Assembly: GCA_036435485.1 (NCBI GenBank)
Contig: CM071598.1
Span: 42,298,501-42,362,500, forward strand
Reading direction: 5' to 3'
Length of the DNA: 64,000 bases
Origin: Saposhnikovia divaricata
Taxonomy: Eukaryota > Streptophyta > Magnoliopsida > Apiales > Apiaceae
The notes under the pieces were generated by a model. It was given only the letters and a program-made list of their open reading frames with translations, ran no database searches and was not told where the DNA came from. A program made the translations under genes and the position numbers. Below are positions 10,409 through 22,911 of this stretch, piece after piece. Within the stretch, counting starts at the first letter, position 1, and every line of letters starts with the position of its first letter.

Positions 10409-13400
10409 TTACTGATAGTACTTCTTGAGATGTTCTGCATTTCAAGCTCTCGGAATGAGATTCCCATCCATATCCATCAAGTGGTAAGTTCCTTCCAAAA
10501 TGGCTGACTTTATCTGGTAAGGACCTTCCCAATTCGCTCCAAAGGCTCCATGTGCGAGGACCTTGGTATTAGGCATAACTTTCCTCAAAACTAGGTCTCC
10601 AACTTTAGAAGATCTTGCTTTCACCATTCTGTTGTAGTACCTTCGAACTCTCTACTGATAAGCTGCTAGCTTCACTTGCGAATCTGCTCTCAACTCTTCA
10701 ACCATATCTAGGTAGAGTCTGTGACTGACCTCGTTGTTCTCAGGATCATAATGCTTTCTTCTCAAGGAACCTGTGCCAACTTCTATAGGTACCATAGCTT
10801 CACAACCATAAGTGAGAGTAAAAGGAGACTCACCAGTTGTAGTTCTAGGAGTGGTGTTATACGACAACAAGACTCCAGGAAGCTCCTCTGGCCAGCTTCC
10901 TTTCTTATCTTCAAGTCTTGTCTTCAAAGTGTGCTTGATAATCTTGTTTACAGCTTCAGTCTATCCATTGCTCTGTGGATAATACACTGCTAAGAATGCT
11001 TTCTGAATTCCAAACTGCTCACACAATCCTTTAAGCACTTTACTATCAAACTGCTTCCCATTATCAGAAATCAATTTCTGGGGAATACCAAACCTGCAAA
11101 CATTAGCTCGAAAAACAAATTCAGTTAGTTTGGAGGCTGTGATCTTAGCAAGTGGTTCTGCTTCTGCCCATTTTGTAAAGTAGTCAACTGCAACTACTGC
11201 ATATTTTACTCCTCTCTTTCCTGTTGGGAGCTCTCCAATGAGATCTATCCCCCAAACGGCAAATGGCCAAGGGCTGACAATCTGCTTGATAGGTGCTACA
11301 GGCCTGCTATCAAAATTTGCAAACTTCTGATAATTGCCGCATGTCTGAACAAACTTAAGAGCATCCGCTTTGAGGGTTGGCCAATAGTATCCTTGTCGAA
11401 GGACCTTCATGGCTAAAGAACTACCCCCCGAGTGATTTCCACATACTCCCTCGTGAATCTCTTCGAGAATATATCTACACTGCTCCCCAGCTACACACTT
11501 AAGCAAAGGCTGATTAAATCCCCATTTGTATAGGATTCCATCATAAATCACATACTTGGCAGCATGATACTTCAGCTTCCTGGCTTCATCCCGATTAAGA
11601 AGTACCTCTCCCTTAGCCAGGTAACTATAGATCGGAGTCATCCATGAATCTTCAACCGGAAATTTGATGTCCATAATCTCTTCCTTGAAGACATTAAGCT
11701 GCTCCTGAATCTGGAGTGGAATTACTCCCAACAGTGTTGACTCTCTCTGTGAGCCTAATTTGGCTAATGCATCTGCATTGGTATTCTTTCCTCGTGGTAT
11801 CTGATCCAACTTCACTTCACTGACCTTTGCAAGCAACTCTTGGGAATACCTCAAATACAAGTCTGTTCGTGAACCTCTCACCTGGAATCCACCATGAATC
11901 TGCCAAACTACTAACATCGAGTCACTGAATACTCTGATATTCTCCACTTTCATCTCCAAAGCTAGCTTTAGACCTTCAATCAATGCCTCATACTCTGCAT
12001 CATTATTAGTGGCTCTGAAAGCGAAATGAATTGAACTATGAAGTCTATGTCCTTCTGGGCTAACTAGTTCTATGCCTGCTCCAGCTCCATTATTGTTAGC
12101 ATCTCCATCCACGTACAATGTCCACCAAGGTGCATAATTATCATCTTCTATCTGCTCTTTCTCCAACTCTCTTGGCCCCTCCTGACTAGTAACCTCCACA
12201 TGAGGTGGAAACTCGATTAAAAAATCTGCTAAAGCTTGAGCCTTGATTGTTGTCTTTGGCTTGTACTCTATATCAAACTGACCCAGCTCCACAGCCCATT
12301 TCAACATTCTTCCTGAGGTTTCTTGCATGTGCATCACTTGTCTAAGTGGATATGAGGTTCTTACTTCTATCTTGTGAGCCTGAAAATAAGGTCGTAGCTT
12401 CTTGGAAGCTAGAATCAGAGCATAAACCAGTTTCTCCATTCCTGTGTACCTTGTCTCCGCGTTTAGCAACCTCTTACTGACATAGTAGATTGGGCTCTGA
12501 TGTCCATCTTCCTCTCGAACTAACACTGCACTGATTGCATACTCCGATACAGCTAGGTACAGTATTAATGTCTCTCCATCCACTGCCTTAGCTAAAAGTG
12601 GAGGGCTTCCCAAATGCTCTTTCAACTTTCCAAAGGCTATCTCACATTCTTCTATCCATTCAAACTTACTTCCCTTCTTTATTGCTTTAAAGAACTCTTG
12701 GAACTTATCTGTAGACCTCGAAATGAATCTATTCAAAGCTGCAACTCTTCCAGTAAGGGACTGAACCTCTCCCACAGCCCTTGGTGACTTCATCTCAATC
12801 AATGCTTTAATCTTGGCCGGATTGGCCTCTATACCTCTGTGATTCACCATGAAGCCAAGAAATTTCCCTGATTCTACCCCAAACACCCACTTCTGGGGAT
12901 TCAGCTTCATTCTGTATTTTCGTAAGATTCCAAACATCTCTTCCAAGTGCTTCACATGATCAGTAGCTTCCTTGGACTTTACTAGCATATCATCCACATA
13001 TACCTCCATGGTATTACCAATTTGCTCTTTAAACATCATGTTTACTAGTCATTGATATGTGGCTCCAGCATTAATCAATCCAAATGGCATGCATACATAG
13101 CAATAAAGACCTCTATCTGTAATAAAAGAAGTATGTTCTTGATCAGGTTCATGCATAGGGATTTGATTGTAATCTGAATATGCATCCATGAAGCTGAGCA
13201 GGGCGTGTCCAGCTGTTGCATCCACTAGCTGATCAATTAGTGGCAGTGGGAAGCTGTCCTTTGGGCATGCTATGTTGAGATCTATGAAGTCCATACAGGT
13301 TCTCCATTTTCCATTGGGTTTCTTCACCAAGACAGGATTCGCTAACCATACAGGATAGAAAGATTCTTTGACCAAACCTGTATCCAACAACCTATCTACC

Positions 13401-13931
13401 TCTTCCTTCAATGCTTGAGCTCTCTCTCCACTAACTGGTCTTCACTTTTGTCTTATACCTTTCTTCTCTGGATCGATGTTCAGTTTGTGACACATGACCT
13501 TTGGGTCTATTCCTTCAATATCTGCGTGGCACCATGCAAATACATCCAAGTTCGTGCTTAAAAAGGAAATAAGAGATTCCTTTAGAGCTGGTTCAAGTTG
13601 AGCTCCAATCTTCAACACTTTTGTACCATCTTTATCATTTATCTTCACATCCAATGTCTCACCAGCTGGTCCAGCCTTGACCACTATCTCCGGCATTCGA
13701 GGATCTAAGTCTATATCCATCTCACTCATTGACTCTTCTCGAGGTTCCTCAATAGTAGATGGTACATACTCTTCATGCATAACATTCCTTCTCTTAGATG
13801 CTGGCTGACTATCCTCAATATTTCCACTATGCTTCATTTTTCGAGATTTTTCATCATCCAATTCTTCTACCATACACACATCACCATCCTTGTCCAAAGG
13901 GGGTGCACTTTTTAACAACAGGTAAGGGGTA
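10409..13931 (-). pseudogene. V pol: RT, RNase H, archaeal-type RNase H, integrase
   Basis: One minus-strand frame broken by stops. RT part 1 (13,411-13,049) ends in MPFGLINAGATYQ; RT continues with EVYVDDMLVKSKE (YVDD active site) near 13,000. Then come RNase H (KPKTTIKAQALADFLIEFPP at its end), a second RNase H (WTLYVDGDANNNGAGAGI through GKNTNADALAKLGS), and integrase with a degraded zinc finger and the core WGIDLIGELP and LISDNGKQF. The C-terminus ends at the TAA at 10,411-10,409. Premature stops: TGA 13,444-13,442, TGA 13,051-13,049, TAG 10,963-10,961, TAG 10,654-10,652, TGA 10,444-10,442. The TAG at 10,963 replaces the Gln of PQTNGQAEV seen in W integrase. The third residue of the integrase zinc finger is also altered (TCGNYQKF where CxxC is expected). 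Not functional. Confidence 0.9.
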
Positions 13932-13935
13932 TGAT

Positions 13936-13956
13936 AAATGGATTTTATATCCATTT
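13936..13956. repeat. LTR-terminal hairpin (solo Athila LTR)
   Basis: AAATGGAT, loop TTTAT, ATCCATTT: an 8-bp perfect stem starting at LTR base 5. The W LTRs have AAGTGGAT/ATCCACTT at the same place, a matching change on both arms. Confidence 0.85.
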
Positions 13957-14242
13957 AGAGCGTTCCATATCGGCTTAAATTGATTCACTTGGCCTCAAGT
14001 TTATTGTAGTTTTGATGTGTTTTGTTTAAATGTGCAGGTTTGTAGAAATGTCGATTAGGGTTAACGTTTCCGTCAAATTTGAAGTTTATTTATGCAATGG
14101 AATGGAGTATGGAGTCAAGCTTTAAGATCTTACGAAGATTCCAAGAAAAGAGAATTGACTACGGAAGCAATTGCAAAAAGAATGGAAGAAAACTATGAAG
14201 AAATGAAGAAATTAAGGCAGAAAAATCATCCTGACATCAAGC

Positions 14243-14370
14243 AGAGCGCTGACAGTGCTTGCAGGGCGCTACCAGCGCTTACAGGGCGCAGGCAGCGCAC
14301 CAGAGCAGTCCAGGACAGAGAAGGAAGCGCTGGCAGCGCTGTGGGAGCGCAGGCAGTGCGCGCGTAGAAA
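14243..14370. repeat. GCGC-rich island inside the solo LTR
   Basis: About 130 bases of repeated AGCGCTG, ACAGGGCGC and GCAGCGC words in an otherwise AT-rich LTR, ending at GTGCGCGCG. It lies about 120 bases upstream of the LTR TATA box. The W LTRs lack it, but a similar block occurs at 32,893-33,092 in W. Confidence 0.75.
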
Positions 14371-14490
14371 GAAAATTGCTGAAAAAATTCCTGTTTTGCC
14401 CTATTCGAATTCTAATTGTATTTTTGGTTGTTTATTCGAATTATAATTGTATTGTATGGTATTTTTCTTGCTTGGAAAGATATTTAGGGC

Positions 14491-14498
14491 TATATAAA
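14491..14498 (+). promoter_or_regulatory. LTR TATA box (solo Athila LTR)
   Basis: TATATAAA in the context GGGCTATATAAACACATTC, the same context as the W LTR TATA boxes. Confidence 0.7.
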
Positions 14499-15517
14499 CA
14501 CATTCTACCTTTGTAAATTGAGGGATTACATATAATAGCATAGTTTTGCAAGGGAGAAAAGGAGAGAAGGATTCAACGCCCGTGACAAGCAACGGATCTC
14601 TATCAACTTCAACTTTTGTATTCTTTTCTTAGGCGTATTCTGGATTCTAGATTTGTTTTCTTAATTCTACGTTTATTTAATATTACTTCTTTTATTCATA
14701 TCTTGTTTAATACCATGTTTTCATCAAATCCCATGGTGACGAACGGTTCAATTATGAACTAATCGTTGTCACGGGATTCTAACGGATTTATTTATGGAGC
14801 TTAGTATTTTGATGCTTTAAAGATCTGTGTGTGGCGTATATTTGATATCCTTGTATGGTTATGCTTAATTGATAGATGCGTCGCGAACATCTAATTTGTT
14901 AATCTCTTGTGAAGTGAAAGTGGATCTTGAGATTTAGAACTTGCCATGCTAGCATAGGTTCATGATTGTTTATCAACATGATTTGTAGTGTAAGATGAAA
15001 ATACTTATATTGCCCTATGTGATCATTATGGATAACTTGTTCTTCAACCATTATGTTTTCAAATTCTATAGACATATTGGGTCTAAGCATAATTGGTGTC
15101 TATTCATCTTCTATCTCTTTTGTGGATGTATGAGTAGTTTGGTATACGTATGCTGACAGGTAGCGTGTACTTGTTTCGTGTTATCCGATCAGATATCATA
15201 ACCATTGCATATAGTGATTAAAGGCGTCAGATCTAAGCGAAATATTTAATGAAGTTAGGATCCTATGTTTATTCTCATATAAGTAAATCAGTTTAATTCA
15301 CTTTAGTTAATTAATTCTTAGTTTAATAATTTGCATCTTAGTTTAATTTAGTTAATTAAAACCCATAATTGCTTATTGTCTTAGCAGTGAATTAAAACCA
15401 TACATTGTTGAATAGGTGCATTAACTGAATAGAAACTTAACCAGATCTTTGTGGAACGAACTTAAATTATATTAATTGTGACCACGTATACTTGCGTGAT
15501 ATTGTGATAACAGGGTA

Positions 15518-15774
15518 TCTGGTCCCTGAAAAACTGGAATCTCAGCATGAGGTTCCTCTTCTATGATTTCTTTAATTCTTACTGCTGTGCAGGATGCTGA
15601 CACAAAACCTTCTAATGGCTGACTACGTAGATCGACTGTTATATCATCTGGATTCTTTCCTGGAAAGTCATCAGGAACCTCATCCATTGGTTTAGGTAAC
15701 TTAGCAGCATGTTGCAAAGCTTTAGTGTAGCATTCTCTAGACTCATACTGACATCCTTGAACTATACAAATACC
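15518..15774 (-). pseudogene. V linker between protease and RT, isolated piece
   Basis: The minus frame includes SRECYTKALQHAAKLPKPMD and continues through RIKEIIEEEPHAEIPVFQGP. The RECY-type motif just after protease is typical of Tat/Retand polyproteins. The piece joins in frame to the protease end (54,009) on one side and to 13,931 on the other once both insertions and one copy of each target duplication are removed. Confidence 0.85.
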
Positions 15775-15778
15775 ACTT

Positions 15779-17128
15779 TTTTAGTCACAGAGACATGCCT
15801 GTACTCATATAATAACAAGCCTAAGTATGTGTAATGCTATGCATTACCTACATGACCTCTTAACTGAGGGAACCTCTAGTTGTAGAGTTTTTATTTGTTT
15901 TGTACTTGTAATAGGCATCAAATCCTAGTTGTGTAACTGTACTTATAAAGTCAAGAATAATGCTTGAAAGAAGTTCCAAGGTTCATGCCTCAAGCAAGGA
16001 GATAAAGACTGTCAAATAATCACAGTTGGGATTTGAAGAAATAAAGAATTTGCCTAAGTACCAATTCGAGAAGTACATTTGTCTATTCGAGAAGTCTAGC
16101 ATTTGAGAAGTCAGGGATTCGATATCTCAAAAGATACTGTTCGATATCTCTGAAGGTCAACTAGTCAAAGCCTTATTCGAGAACTCAGAGATTCGACATG
16201 TCTAATACTCTATTCGAGAACTCATGGAGTCAACAAGTCAAAGAATCATTCAAGTTCTCTAAGAGTCAACAAGGCAATGCTCTATTCGATATCTCAAGGA
16301 CTAAAGAAGCTATTCGATATCTCAGGGATTCGATAAGTAAAATGTTCTATTCGATATCTCAAGGATTCCTGAAGAAAAGACCTATTCGAGAAGTCATTCG
16401 ATATGTCAGTTTAACAGTATTCGAGAACTCAAAGTTATCGATTAAGCCAATTCTAGTTCTCGAATCACCAACAGTATTCGAGAACTCAGAGTTATCGATC
16501 AAGCCAATTCTAGTTCTCGAATCACCAACAGAGTTACTTCTCGAATACAATCTTGGAGACAAAATACTGAAGAATTGTACAAGTCAGAGACCTGCAACAA
16601 GCTAAAGCACTTTATGGACCACAATCTGTAATGTACTTTGGAAAAGCCTACAAAGAAGCTTGGAGAGATGTACAAGAGACAAAGAGCTAAAGAAGTGGAT
16701 CTGAACAGAGCTTTGCAAAGTCAAACCTGTAGCCGTTTGGATGCTTACTCAAAAAGGATAGACACACTAGAAAGTAAAGTTGTTTAGCTACCTTATTTGT
16801 AGTAAGTAGGTTGTATTCATGCTCTATAAGGATACAGCCTCACTTCCTTAGAAGTTAAGTTTTTCATACACAAAAGAAAACATCTCTTTAAGAAAAACGA
16901 AGCTGAGAATACTAACTTTTGTATTCAAAGATTGTAGCAAAATCTTTATCTAATAATATATTAGATTAAAGTGATATTGTGTTGTGTTACTCGCTTATTA
17001 TTTTCTGCACTTAAATTATAGCACACACTTAACACATATCTTGCTATACAGATTCAAGAACAACGAAAAGTTCAAGAATCCATTCACCCTCCCCCCTATG
17101 TATTCTTTCTTGTATTCTATACTCAACA
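15779..17128 (+). repeat. Y 5' LTR, 1350 bp
   Basis: Matches 52,657-54,003 end to end. The first bases are mutated (TTTTAGTCAC against TGTTATTCAC in the 3' copy), so the canonical TG is lost. It ends CTATACTCAACA. A possible TATA is TATAAGG at 16,825. The dense TTCGAGAA array is listed separately. Confidence 0.93.
16064..16545. promoter_or_regulatory. Array of TTCGAGAA/TTCTCGAA dyads in the Y LTR
   Basis: Ten exact palindrome-type octamers (TTCGAGAA or its complement TTCTCGAA) are visible in about 480 bases, with several near matches (TTTGAGAA, TTCGATATCTC). Each equals TTCnnGAA, the core of a heat-shock element. The array lies upstream of the probable TATA box at 16,825. Whether HSFs bind is an inference. 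Confidence 0.6.
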
Positions 17129-17130
17129 AG

Positions 17131-17145
17131 TGGTATCAGAGTAGG
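17131..17145 (+). other. Y primer binding site
   Basis: TGGTATCAGAGTAGG two bases after the LTR end, complementary to the 3' end of initiator Met tRNA, the usual primer of copia elements. Confidence 0.9.
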
Positions 17146-17172
17146 CTGTTTATTCAAAAACAGAAAACGATC

Positions 17173-19670
17173 ATGAATACACCAAAGACTACAGGAACGG
17201 TGAAGGTCCCTAAGTTTGACAAAGAGAACTACAACCTCTGGAAGATCAAGATGCAGTTGTTCATCAAAGCTGCTAATCCTCTATATCCTGAGATACTCAA
17301 GAATGGTCCCTTTATTCCACAACAAGAGATTCCTGAAAAGACTGTTGGAACCATAACCTTTCCAAGATCTTATGTGCCTAAAGAACCATCCAAATGGACG
17401 GATACAGAAAAGGAGATGGTTGCTCTCGATAGTCATCTCATGTTATTATTCATAGATTCTACGGAACTGTCAATGTTTGCTAACATAGCGTCTTGAAAAA
17501 TAGCAAAGGAGATGTGGGATAATATTGAGGTATTATGTGAAGGAACAGAGGAAGTTAGAGAAAACAAGAAACAGATACTGGTCACACAGTATGAAGCTTT
17601 CATGGCTCAGTCCAAAGAAAGTATTACTGATATGTTTGAAAGGTTTCACAAGCTAGTGACTGAGCTACAGATGAATGGAAAGGTATACAGCACCAAGGAG
17701 CTGAACATGAAGTTTCTACTGTCTTCTCCAAACCATCTAGAGCAAAGGGTCATTTCTCTAAGAGAAAGAGATTTGAACAAAGTCGCATATGATGTGCTCT
17801 ATGGGGTTTTAAAAACTCATAAGCTTGATTTGCTTCAGAAGAGGGCTATCCAAGACAACCAAGGCAGAATGATAAACACATCATGTGCCTTGATTGTCAA
17901 CAAATCTATTCAAGACCTAGAAGCATCTAAAAGTCAGCTGAGGATAGAAGAGATAGTAGATGACGAAGAAAATGAAGGAGAGGTGACTGAACCTGTTGAG
18001 GAGAAGGAAGAAGAAGAGTTCTATACTCTTGAAGAGCTAGATGGCATGGAAAACACCTCATATGCTTTTATGGCCAGAAAGTTTCTAAACATCAGATTCA
18101 AGAGGAACCAACCCTTCAAACCTTGACCCCAAAGCCATTCATTCAACAAGAGCAAGGCACCTGTGAAAGCAAACAAAAATAAATTCAAAACCAGCCATGT
18201 GGATAGGTCATCTGTAAGATGTTATAGATGCAATGACCTAGGGCATTTTTCCAGTGTATGCAAGAAGCCTAAAAAGAAGGATAAGGAGTTTCTAGAGCTT
18301 GAAGCTAAGTATGAGGCCCTTCTGAAAAAGCAAACACAAGGTAAGGCTACATAGCTGAAGGGAAGTGTTGGGATGACTCTGATAGTGATGGAGAGGAGCA
18401 AGAATTCTGCAACTATGCCTTGATGGCTGATTCCAAGGATGAACAATCTCCATCTGACTCTCAGGTACCATCTCTCACTACCATAGATATGCCTGTTTCT
18501 GAATATAAATGCATGGTTGAGCAACTATCTGTTGAAATGTTTAATATTCATACTAGTATGACTGTTACTAATGAAGAGATTGCCAAACTATCTGCTAAAA
18601 ATGAATTGTTAAACAAGAAGAATGAGGAACTTGAGCTAACTGCTATGCATGTAAATAACCTTAAGAAAGAAGTTGAATATTTGCAGAATAAGGTTCTATG
18701 TGCTAGTCAGGTTGAGAAGGCTCTTAGGGATGAACTAGCTGAGAATGAATTCAAACTGAAAGCATTTAAGAACTCCTCTAGTCTACTGCAGTCCTACCAT
18801 GAGAAAAATCAAGCTAAACCCAAGGCTGCGATTGGACTTGACTGTGGCACTCTTAAACAGAGGAAAGGCTATGCTGTCATTGAAGATGACATAGTTGTTC
18901 AGGATGAAGTGCCTCACATTTTGAAAAAGACTGAGTCTCCAATTTTTAAAGAGCCAACATTTGAAATTGATGAGGATGCCTTACTCATTAAGCAAATGTT
19001 GAATGATGAGGATGAGGCACAGTCTAGTGAACAACCAGCATCCTCTAAGAGTGAGAGTGTCAAGTCAAAAACCAAGGAGCCAGTAGGTGGTAAGTCTAGA
19101 CCTGAGAAGTTTGTTAAGTTTGTATCAGCTGGGATAAATGAATCTGAAAAGAAAGTGGCTAATAAGAAGAAACAGAACAGAAATGGCAAACTAGGGATTA
19201 ACAAAGATAATAATTATGCTTATATGCCTAATGCCCCTAGAAAAACTTGTCAAAATTGTTTCAATACCAATCATTTAACTCATGCATGCAAGAAACCTGT
19301 TGGTAGTGTGCCCAAACCTTTCTATGACTGTTCTGTGCCTTTAAGACATAGAGATGCTCCATTCTGTGATAAATTTGACTGTATGCCATGCAATATGAAT
19401 GTCATGACTAGTTGTTTCAATCTGAGAAGGCAATTCATTGATGGTTGTATCAGTCACAACTCTCACACACACTACACAAGGTCAAAGTCTTCAAGTCCTC
19501 CTAGAGCTAGGAAGGTACCTCTGTCACCTAAGTCTGAAACCTCAGGTTCTAAGACTTCTAACAGTGACAAGAAGACTAACACCAAGAAAGTTGATAAGCA
19601 TGTTGTTTATGATAAAACTGTTTCTAAGCCAAATGGACCCAAACTTGTTTGGGTACCAAAGAAGAAGTAA
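17173..19670 (+). pseudogene. Y gag
   Basis: ATG at 17,173 (MNTPKTTGTVKVPKFDKENY). A copia gag N-terminal domain (FDKENYNLWKIKMQLF) is followed by the gag core, a zinc knuckle CYRCNDLGHFSSVC (18,217-18,258), an acidic patch, a coiled-coil-like charged region (18,540-18,800) and a second knuckle CQNCFNTNHLTHAC (19,249-19,290). Breaks: TGA 17,494-17,496, TGA 18,124-18,126, and a frameshift near 18,345-18,354. The frame ends at TAA 19,668-19,670. Gag forms the virus-like particle and binds RNA. Not translatable as it stands. Confidence 0.88.
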
Positions 19671-19687
19671 TTCCTTTGTGTTTGCAG
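19668..19687 (+). promoter_or_regulatory. Gag stop plus splice-acceptor-like block
   Basis: TAA, then TTCCTTTGTGTTTGCAG, immediately before the first in-frame codon of protease, which is in another frame from gag. A near-identical block sits at the same place in Z (43,337-43,355). It resembles a 3' splice site. Function is an inference. Confidence 0.45.
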
Positions 19688-22600
19688 AGCAAAGAAAGTG
19701 AAAAGAAGGTCATGTGGATTTTAGACAGTGGATGCTCAAATCACATGACTGGTGATATGGCCCTGCTATCACAATATGAGGAGAAGGCTGGCCCAATGGT
19801 TGCTTTTGGAGATGACAGCATGGGTAACACATTGGGATATGGCAAGTTAAAAGTTGGTAATGTCATCATTGAAGATGTAGCACTAGTCAAGGGTCTCAAG
19901 CATAATCTGCTAAGTGTTGGTCAGTTCACTGATAGAGGATTCAAGGTAAATTTTGACAAAGATGAATGTTTGATCACTCATAAGAAGACTGGTGATTTTG
20001 CTCTATCTGGAGTAAGGAAAGGAAGCCTGTTTGTAGCCAATATGGTCTCTGCAAACAAGGACAAAGTTTGTTGCTTCTACTCAAAAGCATCAAATGAAGA
20101 TTGTTGGCTATGGCACAAGAAGTTATCACACCTGAACTTCAAGGCCATTAATTCTCTAGTCAAAAGAGAGTTAGTGAGAGGCATGCCCACACTTGAATTC
20201 TTTCAAGAAGGAGTGTGTGAGGCTTATCAAAAAGGAAAGATGAAAAGGTCAAGCCACAAGTCAAAGATAGTGACATCAATCACCAAGCCCCTACAATTAA
20301 TTCATATGGATTTGTTTGGGCCTGTCAATATTATGTCACTCTCAAGAAAGAAGTATGCCCTAGTGATGGTTGATGACTACACAAGGTATACATGGGTGGA
20401 ATTTCTAGCATCAAAGGATGAGGCTCCACAAGTAATCATTGAGCACATAAAGAAAGTTGATAAGGAAGCAAAAGCCAACAATGCAAGTGTGATTGCATTG
20501 AGAAGTGATAATGGAACAGAGTTCAGAAATGCCTTACTTGAAGTATTTTGCAAAGAGAATGGCATTTCTCAATAGTTCTCAGCTCCAAGGACTCCACAAC
20601 AAAATGGAGTAGTTGAGAGAAAGAACAGAACTCTAATTGAGGATGCTAGAATAATGTTGCTTGATGCAAAGATGCCTACATGTTTTTGGACTGAGGCTGT
20701 GAGCACTGCATGCAACATCCAGAACAGAACCCTCATCAACAAAAACACTGGAAAGACACCTTACAATTTGATGACTGGAAAGAAGCCTACTCTAAAGTAT
20801 GTTCATACTTTTGGAAGCAAATGCTTTGTGTTGAAAGACAATTCAGAATATGTAGGGAAGTTTGATGCAAAGGCATTTGAAGGAATTTTTCTTGGCTATT
20901 CTATGGAGAGAATTGCATACAAGGTTTATGTCATCAGTCAAAACAAAGTTATGGAAAGCACAGATGTGACATTTGATGACAGCAAACTACCTGGATTAGA
21001 AGAAGCCAATGATGAAGATAGAGATCCATTAAAGTTTGATAATCTAGATGACTCTGATGAAGAGATTGAAACTGAAGTTGAAACTTTAGTTCAACAAACT
21101 CAAGTGAATGGTGAAACAACAGAAGAATCTGATCCAACCAACAGTGAAGAGACTAGCATCCAAGACACACCTGTGAGTAGTAGCAACTTCACAGGGGGAG
21201 GAAATGAAAATGATCATGTCTTGAATGATGAAGCAGCATCAAGGTTGAGAAATCAAACTGAGCACTCAAGGAAATGGGATCGATCACACACTACAGAGCA
21301 AATTATTGGAGATCCAAGTGCAGGAGTGAGAACTAGGAGAGCAACTCAAAATGAGTGTCTCTATGGTTGCTTTCTATCTCAGATTGATCCTAAGAAACTT
21401 GATGATGCACTGTTGGATCCAGATTGGATTATTGCTATGCAAGAGGAGCTGAATCAATTTGAAAGAAACAAAGTATGGGAACTTGTGCCTGCACCAAAGG
21501 ACAGAACCATTGTTGGAACAAAATGGGTTATGAAGAACAAGATGGATGAAAATGGTGTGGTCATTAGAAACAAAGCAAGGTTGGTTGAAAAAGGATACTC
21601 TCAACAGGAAGGCATTGATTATGATGAGACATTTGCCCTGTTGCTAGATTGGAAGCCATCAGAATATTCTTGGCATTTGTTGCTCATTCAAATTTTAAAG
21701 TCTATCAAATGGATGTCAAGAGTGCATTTCTGAATGGAGAGTTGGAAGAAGAAGTTTATGTGCAACAACCACCTGGCTTTGAGGATCCACATTTCCCAGA
21801 GTTTGTCTACAGATTGCTTAATGCATTATATGGACTTAAGCAGGCTCCAAGGGCATGATATGATACTTTATCACAATTTCTTCTGGAAAATCAATTCATT
21901 AGAGGCACATTGGACAAAACACTATTTTACAAGAAGCATGGTGATGATATTATCCTAGTTCAGATCTATGTGGATGATATCATATTTGGCTATACAAATG
22001 AGAAGTTGTGTGAGAAATTCTCTAAGCTCATGCAGAGCAGATATGAGATGAGTATGATGGGAGAGCTGACATTCTTTCTTGGATTGCAAGTTAGTCAGAG
22101 GAAGGATTGTATTTTCATCAGTCAAACCAAGTACATTAAGGATTTATTAAAAAAGTTTGACTTAGAAGACTGCTCACCTGCAAAGACACCCATGGCCACT
22201 GCCACCAAATTGGATGAAGATGTCAAAGGCAAGAAAGTAGATATCTCAGTCTACAGAGGCATGGTAGTTTCTCTACTCTATCTCACTGCAAGTAGGCCAG
22301 ACATCATGTTTGCTACATGTTTGTGTGCAAGGTTTCAATCAAATCCAAAGGAGTCACATTTGATTGCTATAAAAAGGATCTTTAGATATCTGAAGGGCAC
22401 TCCAAACTTGGGTTTATGGTATCCTAAGGACACAGGGTTCAGTCTGGTTGGTTACTCTGATGCTGATTATGCTGGATGCAGAGTGGATAGGAAAAGCACC
22501 TCAGGTAGCTGCCAGTTTCTTGGACAAAGGTTAGTCTCTTGGTACAACAAGAAACAACAATCTGTGTCAACTTCCACAGCTGAGGCTGAATACATAGCTG

Positions 22601-22911
22601 CTGGGAGTTGCTGTGCTCAAGTGCTTTGGATTAGAAATCAACTTAGAGACTATGGACTTATGTTGGAAAGAATTTCAATCATGTGTGACAACACAAGTGC
22701 AATCTCTATAGTTACCAATCCTGTCAATCATTCTAGAACAAAGCACATTGACATCAGATATCACTTTATTAGGGAGCATGCAACTAATAGAACCATTGAG
22801 TTACATTATGTTCCCACAGATAAATAATTAGCTGATATATTCACTAAGCCATTGGATGAAGCCACCTTCACAAGGTTGGTTAGTAAGATTGGAATGCTGA
22901 ATTCTTCATAA
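19688..22911 (+). pseudogene. Y pol: protease, integrase, RT, RNase H
   Basis: Protease WILDSGCSNHMTGDM (DSG site) is followed by the GAG-pre-integrase zinc finger, with HKKLSHLN but CEAYQK where CxxC is expected, so one zinc ligand is lost. The integrase core has MDLFGPV, RSDNGTEFRN and GVVERKNRT. RT has MDVKSAFLNGELEEEVYVQQ and YVDDIIFG. RNase H has YSDADYAGCRVDRKSTSGS and AEAEYIAAGS. Breaks: TAG 20,573-20,575 in integrase, a one-base frameshift near 21,640, TGA 21,855-21,857 at the Trp present in Z (APRAWYETL), and TAA 22,825-22,827 at the Gln present in Z (QQLADIFTKPL). The true end is TAA 22,909-22,911. Inactive. Confidence 0.9.

Larger units (their letters stand above)
13932..15512 (+). 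mobile_element. Solo LTR of an Athila-type element, 1581 bp
   Basis: Begins TGATAAATGGATTTTATATC and ends GTGATAACA, flanked by the duplication GGGTA (13,927-13,931 and 15,513-15,517). It aligns along most of its length with the LTRs of element W (25,652 and 36,190), for example the stretches around TATATAAACACAT and GGTGTCTATTCATCTTC, but it is clearly another subfamily. Only one LTR is present, so it is the product of LTR-LTR recombination. It is inserted in the linker of V. Confidence 0.92.

Noticed and set aside
14092..14516. Overlapping ORFs rich in Lys/Glu and Ala/Arg in the solo LTR
   Set aside because: They lie inside an LTR with a defined target duplication, are partly made of the GCGC repeat, and have no counterpart in the W LTRs.
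15472..15717. Minus ORF of 81 residues as a separate gene
   Set aside because: It is the V linker plus a few residues read from the solo LTR end.
16359..16562. Minus-strand ORF with repeated GDSRTRIGLIDNSEFSNTV units
   Set aside because: An artefact of reading the TTCGAGAA-type LTR repeats; the 3' LTR gives the same ORF at 53,237.
17131..17145. tRNA gene
   Set aside because: Only the short complement of a tRNA 3' end is present; it is the primer binding site. The same holds for 27,128 and 41,003.
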